Origin: Aquatica leii
Lineage: Eukaryota > Arthropoda > Insecta > Coleoptera > Lampyridae
DNA length: 64,000 nt
Assembly (NCBI GenBank): GCA_035610365.1
Contig: CM069433.1
Location: forward strand, 52,194,487 to 52,258,486
Direction: 5' to 3'
In this document: piece by piece, positions 53,849-64,000 of the stretch
Layout of the letters: each line of letters starts with the position of its first letter
How positions within the stretch are numbered: position 1 is the stretch's first letter
Position numbers and translations under genes: made by a program
The notes under the pieces: model-generated
The model's input: the letters and a program-made list of their open reading frames with translations, nothing else
What the model was told of the DNA's origin: nothing
Database searches by the model: none

Positions 53849-56003
53849 AGAGAAGATCCCTACGTCATCATCGTATTCATATGAATCAAGATTAACGCTT
53901 TACTTAAATTTAGTGTTAGTTTGTTACAATTAAAAATTCAGTGTTGGCTATCCTGGTTAGTTGGTTAGTTGGTATTTGATTTTGCTGTCACAATACGTTT
54001 AACCTTTAAAATTAATTTTTGCTTAATTTGAGATTACTAATATTAAAATAAATATTATTAAAAACGAGTGCCATTTGTTTATATTCGATTAATTATGTTT
54101 ATTAAAGTGAAATTTAGATTTAAACATATGTAGTCATTACATTTTTTGTGAAATCAAATCAGTTATTGAAGTAATTTAAAATGAAAAAACGTTTAAGTAT
54201 ATGAAGTCATGTATAATACAGATTAAACGTAATTTTGATGTATAAAACAACGAAATCAGCAACATCTTGAGTAACAATTGGTTTTAAAAAAATGTTCAGT
54301 TTCAAAAATACTATAAACCTCCTTTATTGTAATCACTATCTGAGGATTTCGATGAACTTGAATCATTTAAACCAACATTAATTATCAAAGGTTCCACTGT
54401 AATGCCTAATAATTTTTCTCGGTTATATCACTCTTGTATTAATTTTTCTGTGAATCCACGCACTTTTCCTAAACTTCGGTACATTGTTGTAGTGTTTCGT
54501 TCAACATTGAAATTACTTTTTCATCTCCTTACCCGTCCCTACCAATGTGTTTATTCTAATATGACCTTGCATAGGTCCATATTAATTCGATTGCATTAAA
54601 CTCACAATGATAGGGTGATAGTCGTAGCACTTCATGTTCGTGTTGTTGTAATTGTTCGTCCACTTCATATTTCTTTTTTTCTTGTGCTATTTAGCTGTGT
54701 CCAGTAATTCACTTTTAAACATCATACGAAATATTACTTTTGTTTAGCCAACAAATTAAATTAGATTTGTTCCAACTTGACAAAGGCATTTTTTCTAATA
54801 AGATGGAATGATATAATGCATTATCCAACACTATAATAGATGATTCTTTCAAATTAATAAGTAAACGTTCCACAATCCATTTCTTAAACGTTTCATCATT
54901 CATATCTTCATGATAATCTTCAAGCTGAGATTTAGATGAAAACAATAACAAAGCATTTTTTACAAATCCAGATTTTGTACGACAATAAATCGTTTTCCAT
55001 CGTAGCCCTCAGGTAGACGTACACTTTTTAAATTATCATCTTGCCACGATCTCCCCGTACTTCCTTTAGCAAATATCCAAGTTTTATCTATAAAAACTAC
55101 TTCACATGGAAATTCTGAGCTTAGATTTTCTATGTAACGTTTTAGAAATTTAATCCTCATAAGGGCTATACGTGATGTCTCCATTAAGGATCTACGGTGG
55201 TCGTCTTTCTTGAATTTAAAACCAACTTCATGCAGAGTTCTATTTAAAGTGCGATCACTTAAAAAAACATGTTTATGTTTGAGTTCGCTGTTTAGGGAAT
55301 TCACAGTCACATGTTGTTCTAGAAAAAGTTAGTTTTTAGAAAGATTCTGAAGGTGGTTTTCATCGGAACTTACTGTTCGTGTAAATCGTATATAACGTGT
55401 TTCTGATAGTCATTTTTGAAGATTCTGGCAAGTCTACGGTTTTGGACTTCTTTTGTGACCTTTTCTTTCCATTGTTATAACACTTTATAACACTAGATTT
55501 AATTTGTGTTTGGACTTTATTTGTTTAACAGAAGCTAAGATTATGTCCAAATGCAGTTGCAACTCTCTGTAAATAATATATTGTAATGCAATTTATCATT
55601 TTTTTCTTTAGCTTACCTCTTGAACAGACGTTAATGGGATCAAAGGACCCTCATTATGCTTTTCTTGTTTGAAGTATGCAAGTAAATTAACCACCATTTG
55701 GCGAGACTGAAAGCGTAATGTTTTACCTTGCATAAAACCCGACATGTTTTTGTTCTAAAAAGAACAGTTTGATATAAAATCATGCAAAATAATAATAATA
55801 ACTAAAGATAGAAAACGAAGCAAAAATGATAGCAAACCGTGTTTGACAAAACGTTAACTTGATTGAAGTCCATTGAAGGACTTTATTCATAACGCATGCA
55901 ATCAATCTTCTCTCTTTGTTTTCCACATAGTTTATGTCTTGCTTATATAATAACCGGTATGTTATTTCTTACATCAGTAGGTAATGGCGTAGGGATCTTC
56001 TCT
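53849..56003 (-). mobile_element. Tc1/mariner-like transposon, second copy of the intron-containing type
   Basis: The termini AGAGAAGATCCCTACG (left) and CGTAGGGATCTTCTCT (right) are exact inverted repeats, extended by an imperfect CAT. TA duplications lie at 53847-53848 and 56004-56005. The length of 2155 bp fits the ~2.18 kb predicted for the copy at 28689-39480. Transposases of both copies share the same exon structure, but their terminal repeats differ in sequence, so they are related subfamilies. Confidence 0.75.
54360..55745 (-). pseudogene. Tc1/mariner-like transposase with two introns (decayed)
   Basis: Exon 1 (55617-55745) is MSGFMQGKTLRFQSRQMVVN through TSVQE. Intron 1 has GTAAGC and a TTTACAG acceptor. 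Exon 2 (55374-55566) starts RVATAFGHN, hits a TAA, and carries NNGKKRSQKKSKTVD. Intron 2 (GTAAGT...TTCTAG) is followed by exon 3 from 55318: KQHVTVNSLNSELK, FKFKKDDHRRSLME, VVFIDKTWIF and LPEGYDGKRFIVV. After a frameshift come IIVLDNALYHSILLEKMP and LSPYHCEFNAIELIW. The catalytic D, D and E are all present, with about 80 residues between the last two. Several stops and frameshifts inactivate it. Confidence 0.75.
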
Positions 56004-56005
56004 TA

Positions 56006-57689
56006 TGACCAGAACAATATATAACAAAGAGTAAACCAAGATGAATCATATTCTAGTAAATATAATTAAAATGACGACTATTCACTTTCAAAATATCCAC
56101 GACTTGAACCATTCGGATAAAAATTGGCGACATCAAACTCATCACTACTGCCAAGACCAGCCTCATCAAAATCGACTACTATGAATCTAAAATGGACGTA
56201 GTCAAGACCTAAATACATATATCATGAACATTAGCTGTATTTTAGTGTTTCCCTCCAAAGAAACAAATCAGTTTAAAGCGCCAACAGGCTTCTTTGTTTT
56301 TCATTGAAAAAATTCGCAAAACTATAGTCGAACAAATAAATCACATATTTGCGACAAAAAAAACCGTTCGATAAATTTATCTTTCTACAATTTACATGTA
56401 TTATTTGGAAGACTTTTACTAACAGGATGCGCCAATAGCCTGTACTGAACAAACCAAAAAGATGTTTCTACATTTTATCTAATAGTATGCATAGGTTTGA
56501 AACAATATTAAAAACTTCCATCTAAACGACAACAATCATATTGACCAAAACGATTGTTTGTACAAACTACTACCAATAATTGATGAACTTAGTGCAAAGT
56601 TTAGTGAACACGCTGGATAGAAAGAATTTCTATTATCAACAAAGGCATGATTCCGTACTACTGGAAACATTAGTCTAAACAATGTATACGCATAAAACCA
56701 ATTCAAAAATTGAGCAATACGTAGTATTTTTAAATATTTGACATTTATATAGAGAAAAAATAAAAACAAAAAAATGTTTTTAGAATATGAAAAGATACTG
56801 TAATTTCCTTATTAGAGAAAGTGCAAGGTTTTAAAATACTTTTTTTAATAATTATTTTACATTTGTAAAGCTAATAAAATATTTGTCAAAAAAGAGATTT
56901 TGTGCAACTGGTACAGTCTAATAAAGTGAAACAGCAAAATTTTTAATGATTGACAAAAAGGTGATGCAAAAGGAGCTGAATTGACTATAGAAGTGGAGAC
57001 GGAGTCATAACACTGGTGACATAGATAGACAATAAAATATCAACCGCAGCAACAACATACGACACCATAGAGGAAACAGCATATATACGCTGGTGCCGTG
57101 AAAAGAAAAATAAAGTGAATAATAAATTTTAGCCAATTATAATAAAGGAATATGGGCGTTAATAAAACCGACTAACTTGTCGTGGTGTATCGAAGTAGAA
57201 TGCGGCAAAGAAAGTGGTACTGAATGGCTGCTTATGAAAAATCTTAATTTAAATAATGAAAGAGCGGTTATCTTTTTATTATTTTGAAGACACATAGCGC
57301 TAAGCTTACTGCAACATTTTAACATCCTCTCATTGAGAGGAAAATCAATCCTTATTCCGTCGGACAATAACGGATTTGATGGTATTAATCACTGGCCGAA
57401 ATACAGTGTAACTGATAAATGCTGTAGGTACTGTGAATATAAAGCAAATTACATTTGCACAACGTATAACGTAGGGCTACGTTTTAAAATAGGTTTTAAA
57501 GCATTTTAGACATTGTAATGGCTTGTTGGTATAGAGTTCCTTGAAAGGGACGGATAATTACTTGTTACGTTATGTATTTAATCGTTTTTTTTAGTTCTGT
57601 AATCTATATGCTTTAATAAACAAAATTTTAGTAAAAAAAAAATATTTATTACTTTGGTTCTGCCAGTGATTATTATTTCTTTATGTTAA
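56006..57689. other. Stretch without recognised genes
   Basis: Short ORFs at 56536-56769 and 57137-57367 on the minus strand show no known motif. The plus-strand translation near 56120-56190 has a few peptide-like stretches (IKIDYYESKMDVVKT) that may be an old TE remnant, not assigned. Confidence 0.3.
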
Positions 57690-58880
57690 ATTGGCGTCTA
57701 TAAAGCAGTTTGTCAAATTACTGCCAGCAGATGAAGATTGCTTTAAATATCTGTTCTAAGTTTCCGAAACTGTTTAAATCTAACTTAAAAAGGAGTTTTA
57801 ATTAGTCCCGACCAGTGGTAGAGAAATATCGATAGTCTACAAAATCGATAGTTTCTTTCAAACTATCGATAGTTTCCAATAATATCAAAATTTTTAGTTA
57901 AAATTTAACTTTTTGAAGAAACTACAAATTTTTTTGTTTCTTATGTAGAATTAATAATAATCAAAAAAGAAAACTTTTTATTTAAAATTATTTTTATAGT
58001 TTTGTGAAAGGGTTGAACATAATTTAAGTTTAAAGTGAACTTACAAATTAAACAGTATCCATTTATTTTGGTTAAGAAACAACATGTCAACGTTTTTTGG
58101 TTTTATGCGTGACTCGCCTGAAGTAATAGGACCCGATTTACTAAAAATTTTTTCAGATGGGATCGAAGATGTAGTAACGCATAGAAACTTTTAAGCACCT
58201 TTTTGTAGTGCACCAAACTCTGAACCCATTAATAAAGCAAAAACAAACTGTTATTACGGCAGCAAACAAAAGTACATTTATATTAGTTGAAGAAAGGTAG
58301 CAAAAAACCAACCTATGTTATGCTAGGTTTTTGTCATGACCAAATTGCGCTAGTTTAAACGTACAGTTCACTCAAGACGTATTTCATTAAAAACTTTTGG
58401 GAAAATTATCGGTTTTTCATTACTTTTACAACTATCGCTCACTATCAATGGTAAACATCAAACTATCGATAGTGACGATAGTTTCAACTATTAATAGTTA
58501 TGGGTGGTGCTATCATTTTTTTTCCACCACTGGTCCCAACATACACAACAAGGAGAAAAAAGCGTGGGACTCTTCAAGAATGCAATGCATAAGTTTTTAG
58601 GGAATACTAAGAACTCTGACTACAAAAATATTGTACAGCGCATGCTGGCAGCGTATGAAGCTCAAGGATACAAGATGAAGTTATAAATCAATTTTTTACT
58701 CTCCCATATTCATTATTTTCCTGAAAATTTGTAAGCTTATAGTGCAGAACTAGATGAAAGATTTTACTAGAATGGACGTGGTTTTGAAAAACGTTACCAA
58801 GAAAAACAAAATGTCACTATGTTAAGCGACTAATGTTGTATCTGTTTATTTGCGACTTTTAAAACATACAATTCAACAAA
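57690..58880 (+). pseudogene. Decayed TE-type gene, C-terminal region, split by a MITE
   Basis: Left of the insertion the plus strand reads IKQFVKLLPADEDCFKYL, then SKFPKL. Right of it the sequence continues NIHNKEKKAWDS and, after a frameshift, FLGNTKNSDYKNIVQRMLAA and YEAQGYKMKL. Then across stops come LLSHIHYFPENL and ERFY. This order resembles the C-terminal region of a widespread multi-copy arthropod protein (FLGN...Y...ML...G..MS...H.L.SH...FPENLG...ERFHQD) that I believe is transposon-encoded. I cannot name its superfamily. The stops and shifts show it is dead. Confidence 0.45.
57813..58532. repeat. hAT-type non-autonomous element (MITE), 720 bp
   Basis: The termini are CAGTGGTAGAGAAATATCGATAG and, inward from the right, CAGTGGTGG. 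Flanking 8-bp duplications GTCCCGAC (57805-57812) and GTCCCAAC (58533-58540) match at 7 of 8. CAGTGG tips and 8-bp duplications are typical of hAT. Subterminal TATCGATAGT words recur on both sides in inverted orientation and may be transposase-binding sites. A 36-codon frame at 58084 (MSTFFGFMRDSPEV) is not recognised. Confidence 0.75.
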
Positions 58881-61039
58881 AATATTCCAAATTGAATATT
58901 TTCTTGCAAACCTGTGTATTTATCGATAACTAATAAAACATATTATTAGCATTACGTTAACTACTTATATGAATGCAATTGTTTGTAATTATATTTTAAT
59001 ATGCTACAACTAAATTAATTATAAATACGGTTGTACATTTACCAATTAAATAAAAATCACTATGTAATAACCAAAATGTAACAAGAAATGTTTTATTGAT
59101 TTTATGAAATTCGTAAACGCTTACATTTTTACTTAGTATAGTATATATTACAATTTTTCGTAATGTTTTAAATTTTGCATATTTACAAACACAAATTCTA
59201 TGTTTACTGAAGAATAAAATGCCTTTTATATATTACATTGCGGATGCTACACTTTCAACTCATTGATATTTTTCCGAGTTTGTACTTTCCAGACATTGAT
59301 TTATTTGTTTACAAATTCTTTTTCTAAAAGTATTTTCACAGACTTTATTAAATTTTGTTACATTCATTGTTTTAATCAATAGGCTTTACCTGTTATAATC
59401 ATCAACATTATTTTTACTATAAAGTTTAAATAAAAGTGCACTTTATAAGCATTTTACCTTTATAAACGTTTTAATATGTGACGTGCACATCTTTTTATTG
59501 TTATTTGAAGAATTAGGTTTAGTGGTATTTGTAAAAACAGAGAAGTGATTATCTTTTAGATACCCGTGTCATTAAAATTAACGCTAAATCGGATGCGGAA
59601 ATTCTACAAAAGTTTGTAAACTTTAGATGCATTATAATAGAGAAAAAATTTTAATTGAGAGCATTTAAAACGTTGTTTGTATATGTTTACAAAAAATGTA
59701 TTGTTGTTTAAAAACAATAAAAAGCATGCTTGAAGAGAAAATTTTTTATAACAATTATGTGATAAAAAACAAAATATTATTGTGTAGATTTTCAAAAAGC
59801 CTAAAGAAGATAAGATTGTTAGTATATTTTCTATATTTTTTTTTCTATATATTCTTAACTATTGCTATAGAGTACGTCTTTTATTTTTTTCATTATTGGC
59901 ATTCGTATTACAATTGTTCTTAATGTATTAGTAAACATGAAATATTTATAATTTTGCAAATAAATTATTTTGATTCTGTAACTAAAGTGTTGCTATAATA
60001 TTTAAAAAAATAAAATTTATAACTTATGACTCATTTAAAATGTGATGCTATACATAAATAAGTCTTTTTAGTTTTAAATATTTTATTGTTACAATTATTG
60101 TTCTTATTTACAAACGATAGTAAATTTTAAAAAAATGTTAAAATATGTTATAGCAGAAGAGAGTAAGCACTACCAGATTCAGTTTTCGTGTTTTGGACGT
60201 AGTTGGTTATAATTATATTCTATTATTTCGCATCAAGTATAAATAGGGGTATACTTTTCTACAATTTAATGTTAGACTTACCAACTTTATTTTGGTGTAT
60301 AAAACAAAATAACAAAATAAAAAAGAATATTTAAATAAAATATCGTAATTAATAATTAATCATTTTTATATTTATAGCCACAAACTTTATATTTGCGTAT
60401 AATCAAGTATTAATTGAAAAATAATATTTGGAAAGTTTGAACTTTTGATGTCGAGGTAAAATCAATTATAATTTACGTCTCTTATTATCGGCATAAAAAT
60501 TACTTATGGTTTATTGTTTTCTGAACACTTCTTATTACAAACACGTTGTTTTTAAGTAAAAACAAATTTAATATGCACATACTATGCGTTAAGAATTTTG
60601 CTTCATTTCATAAAGCACAATTATACTGCGTCTCCTAGAAAAAAACGGTTTTTTGCAATTTCTTTTACTTTGTCTTTAATACGTTTTGAACCATATATGG
60701 CTATTATATTTTAAGTTGTTAAGTGAAGTAATAGTTATTTGCACTACAAGTAGCGGTAAGTGAACTCCGCTTCGGTGCACAAACTCCCACCTCGAATAGA
60801 AAAGAAACTTGCCTACGCATTGTGCGTTATGTTTCTCTCAATACCACAAGAATTAACTCTATTAGTATGTACTAAATATTTGGGTATATAATACTAATTA
60901 CCTATAAAGATTCGTGCGGTACGTTTGAACGTAGAAGGTCGTATTTTACGTTTAAGAACCTACACTACGTTGGATACGACACGTTAACTTCATATTCATT
61001 TCAATGCAGTTCCGCGTAGTAATCGTAATAATAAATTAA
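58881..61039. other. AT-rich non-coding stretch
   Basis: No gene, RNA or bounded repeat could be supported in these 2.2 kb. Confidence 0.4.
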
Positions 61040-63295
61040 AAAAAAAAGTAATTTCAGAATTAGAAAAGAAACTTTTTAGTTTTAATTTTAAATTGTTTGT
61101 AAGGCAAGCGCCTAATATTTTTTAGCAGACTGTTATAATATAACGCCGAGCGGTGTTGTAATCCTTTAAGTGACTTTCTTGAATTCTAGTGTCATGCTTA
61201 TGAATATTTGTCTGCTGCGAATAATCGGCTAGATTCTTTTTAACGTAGCAGAGTAACTCCAATATAACTATAGATGGAAAGGTTAATATTTTCAAATCTA
61301 TGAACGCAGCCTTGCAGTCTTTAAGGTATCCTAGTCCTTGAATAATTCGTATTGCTCTACGTTGTAGTTTGAAAATGTATTGCCATGATGAGCAATAGCC
61401 CCATGACAGAACTCCGTAAGTCAGAAGACTATGAATTGTCGCATATTATGACGCACATAGAACTTTGCTTGATATCAAGTTTGATAATCTCCTAAGAAGA
61501 TAAATTGTGTTATTTATCTTAGTAGAAGTTTCTTGGTAGTGAATGCTAAAACTGAGTTTTGAGTCTATGTGGCATCCAAGAAATTTGACACTTGTTTGAG
61601 ATGAGATATTATCATAATAGACTCGTAATGTCATAATTAATTTTTCAGTTTTACGATTGTTTAACATTAACTGATTTGTTAAACAACATTTAGTCTAACT
61701 AATCGCTGTATCTAAATTTGTATTGTAGACAGTTAAAGTTGTGTCATCGGCGTATAGTAAACAATTTACATTTATGTTCAAATTGAAATTTAAAAGCAGA
61801 TCGTTAATGTATAGTAGGAATAATATTGGTCCAAGAATGGATCACTGCGGAACTCCAAGTGTAATTGGAAATTTGTCAGATGTCTGATTATTAAAGATAA
61901 CAAACTGAGATCTATTCTTCAAATAGGAAGAGTTCAGTTTGATACTTGAAACGTCAAAATAGTAAATCTCTTGCAATTTTTCTAGCAATATATAATGTGA
62001 TACGCAGTCTAAGGCTTTGGACAGATCAAAAAAGGTACTAACTGCAGATAGACCCTTCTCAAAACAAGCTAGAGAACTATTAACAAAAACTTTAATAGCA
62101 TCAGAGGTACTTCTGCCTTTACGAAATCCATATTGTTTGTAATAATAGGCCTGTGGTTGCTTGGATCATTTACATCTCCTTTCTTGTAAAGAGGCACTAA
62201 TGCCTGTTTTAATTCATCTGGGAAATCTCCACTCCCAAGAATGGAATTGATCAGGATAACAACAGATTCCAGCAACACACTGATGTTATTTTAAATTAAT
62301 TTGGTGCTCATGCCATATGCATTTATGGAGGTATTGTTTTTTAAGGAACGGATCGTGTAACGAACTTCAGTAAATGACACTTTTTTGAATTTAAATGGAT
62401 TTGATTTTAAATTTTGTCGAGTTTGATTTAATCTACATAAACTGATAGGGTTTGTCATGTTTTTTGGTAAATTTCCCATAATCACTTTAGAAATTTTTGT
62501 AAAATATTGATTTAGTTAGTTAGCATTCTATAGTTTTAATAGGATTTAGAGAGTTTTTTTTATAAAATTATCATTGGCTTGGATTATTACGGCTTTTAGT
62601 TTCTTCTTATAGTCGCTTTTCAGACATTTACAAAGACGTTGTAGATTCGGTGTTTGATATTTGCGATATAGTTCATTGAACATTTGCAATTTATCACGCA
62701 TGATCTTTAGCTTACAATTGAACCAGCATATATTCACATCTTGCATTCTAGTGTTCCGCTTGATGGCAGGAAAACTAGATAAATATGTATGGTGGATGAC
62801 ATCGAAGAAAGTTGAAAATTTTGTTTTAGTATCCATGGTTTTATTATGTAGGCAAGTCCAGTTTAATTCTAATAGTTGGTGATGGGATAGAAGTTGTCCT
62901 GGCATTGTTAGAGGGCGATGTATGGTTGGTTTATAAGTGTCCGTCTTGATTTAATCTTTAATATTTAGTTCTAAAAGTAGTCCCAAGTGGTCAGATAGTC
63001 CTGTTTGTATAGTATTAACATTAAAACTAGTTAAGAAGTTTATAAAAATATTATCTAAACCGTTGGCGCCTCTGGTAGCACACATGACAATTTTCATGAA
63101 ACCAAAAGAATTAAATAAATCGCATAAAACCCTTGAATTATAATTTTCTGTGTACATTGAAATCTCCAGTAATTAACATTTGATGTGGATAATCTAGAAA
63201 TAGGATTTCCAGAATTTGTTAAAGGTTATTAATAAATATATTGAAGTCACCATTGGGCTATCTGTACAAGCTAATAATTATTAAATTCGGCTTAA
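61040..63295 (-). pseudogene. Non-LTR retrotransposon (Jockey-like), endonuclease end and RT, decayed
   Basis: In minus-strand order: the end of an apurinic-type endonuclease (LDYPHQMLITGDFNV, then SDHLGLLLELNI); the linker CWFNCKLKIMRDKLQMFNEL; and the RT blocks FTEVRYTIRSLKNN, FPDELKQALVPLYKKGDVND and PSNHRPI. A deletion follows that joins directly to YGFRKGRST. Next come LGVPQ, a stop and SILGPILFLLYINDLLLNFN; then LLYADDTTL with both catalytic aspartates; VKFLGCHIDSKLSFSIHYQE; and the C-terminal SLLTYGVLSWG, RAIRIIQGLGYLKDCK and HKHDTRI. The element is truncated at 63295 in the endonuclease, lacks ORF1, and has an internal deletion plus several stops. Confidence 0.8.
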
Positions 63296-64000
63296 GACCC
63301 ACATAGCACACGAGATACAATGAACATACATACTTATCCATTCGGCATACATTGATGAATATCCATCAAGTAATGTACATTACAGCTCCACAGTATATAC
63401 ATACGTGCACATCCATGAACGTATATACATTAGAATGTATTTACATGGATCTTTTAAACCACATAATCCGAGTAAGAATTGTGAAACAAGACATCAGCAG
63501 AAGACCCACCAAGGACCTGTAAAGGTTTGCGAAGACTCGGAAAACAGTTTATGAATGTGTGATGAAAAACATTTTTTCATCTGAATTAACTATCTTTATA
63601 TCACTAACATTACAGACAAGTTTCAATTCATAATTATATAGGAAATTTGAATATTATCGGCAACGCCGCCATTTCTTACCCATAAAGCATTGTGATCACA
63701 TTATGGTAGTTCGCGAGGTTAGTGATTTAGCGTTTTTCGTTAGTGATATAAACATTTATATACAAACTACTACAGAGGTATTAAAGTTTATGAATTATTT
63801 TCACTGTGAGCGCCCTTTGTGATTATATAATTGCTTTCTAGAATAGTTATTGTACATTTTTGATTTTTTTCAGGAAACGATCAATTTAGAGAAACTTCAA
63901 GACAGACACTGACATTATTTTTATATTTCTATATATATTTTATAATCAAAAAGTAAACAGTAAATATAATAATTTTATTTTATTTAACCTAAGTACCAAT
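63296..64000. other. Non-coding right flank
   Basis: From 63300 to 63460 there are repeated ACATAC/TACAT-like words of simple, satellite-like character. The remainder is AT-rich with no gene recognised. The window end may cut an unrelated feature. Confidence 0.35.

Noticed and set aside
1..64000. CRISPR arrays, operons, bacterial promoters or ribosome binding sites
   Set aside because: Introns, retroelements and DNA transposons show a eukaryotic nuclear genome; no regularly spaced repeat arrays are present.

Overview
This is an AT-rich eukaryotic window, most likely from an insect. It holds no recognisable host gene. Nearly all interpretable sequence is transposable elements (TEs): Penelope-like (PLE), Gypsy and non-LTR retroelements; piggyBac, hAT, Tc1/mariner and CACTA DNA transposons; foldback MITEs; and a possible SINE. 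Introns, a tRNAi-Met primer-binding site and TATA/TCAGT core-promoter spacing fit an arthropod. Order and species cannot be read from the sequence.

Layout. 1-6.3 kb: foldback elements and a broken piggyBac end. 8.5-11 kb: a decayed hAT element with BED-finger, core and dimerisation remnants. 11.5-13.3 kb: an R1-like non-LTR reverse transcriptase on the minus strand. 16.7-21.2 kb: a 3'-truncated Gypsy element whose LTR carries a heat-shock-type promoter; a 5'-truncated non-LTR copy is inserted at its gag start. 24.7-25.7 kb: a PLE fragment on the plus strand.

27.5-40.1 kb: the main structure, a nest of elements. A minus-strand PLE is split by a Tc1/mariner-like element (28689-39480, TA duplication). 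That element's transposase is split in turn by an 8.6-kb CACTA element (30133-38747, CA duplication). Removing each insertion in silico restores the reading frame of the element beneath it. The CACTA element has a spliced SAM-domain gene (five exons) and an intact 814-codon transposase with two C2H2 fingers. It also holds a foldback MITE, a SINE-like sequence and 240-bp tandem repeats.

40.8-44.6 kb: duplicated anonymous repeats around another PLE endonuclease with a hammerhead-like motif. 44.7-49.8 kb: a complete-looking minus-strand Gypsy provirus with near-identical 773-bp LTRs and an AGTT duplication. Internally, part of pol is inverted and most of integrase is missing. 51.9-53.3 kb: a putative solo LTR. 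53.8-56.0 kb: a second copy of the intron-containing Tc1-like family. 57.7-58.9 kb: a decayed TE gene split by a 720-bp hAT-type MITE. 61.0-63.3 kb: a decayed non-LTR element with endonuclease and reverse transcriptase remnants.

The coding parts are enzymes of separate mobile elements, not a shared pathway. Only the CACTA transposase ORF is uninterrupted at full length. All splice sites, element ends and frame restorations were read by eye; no database search was possible.
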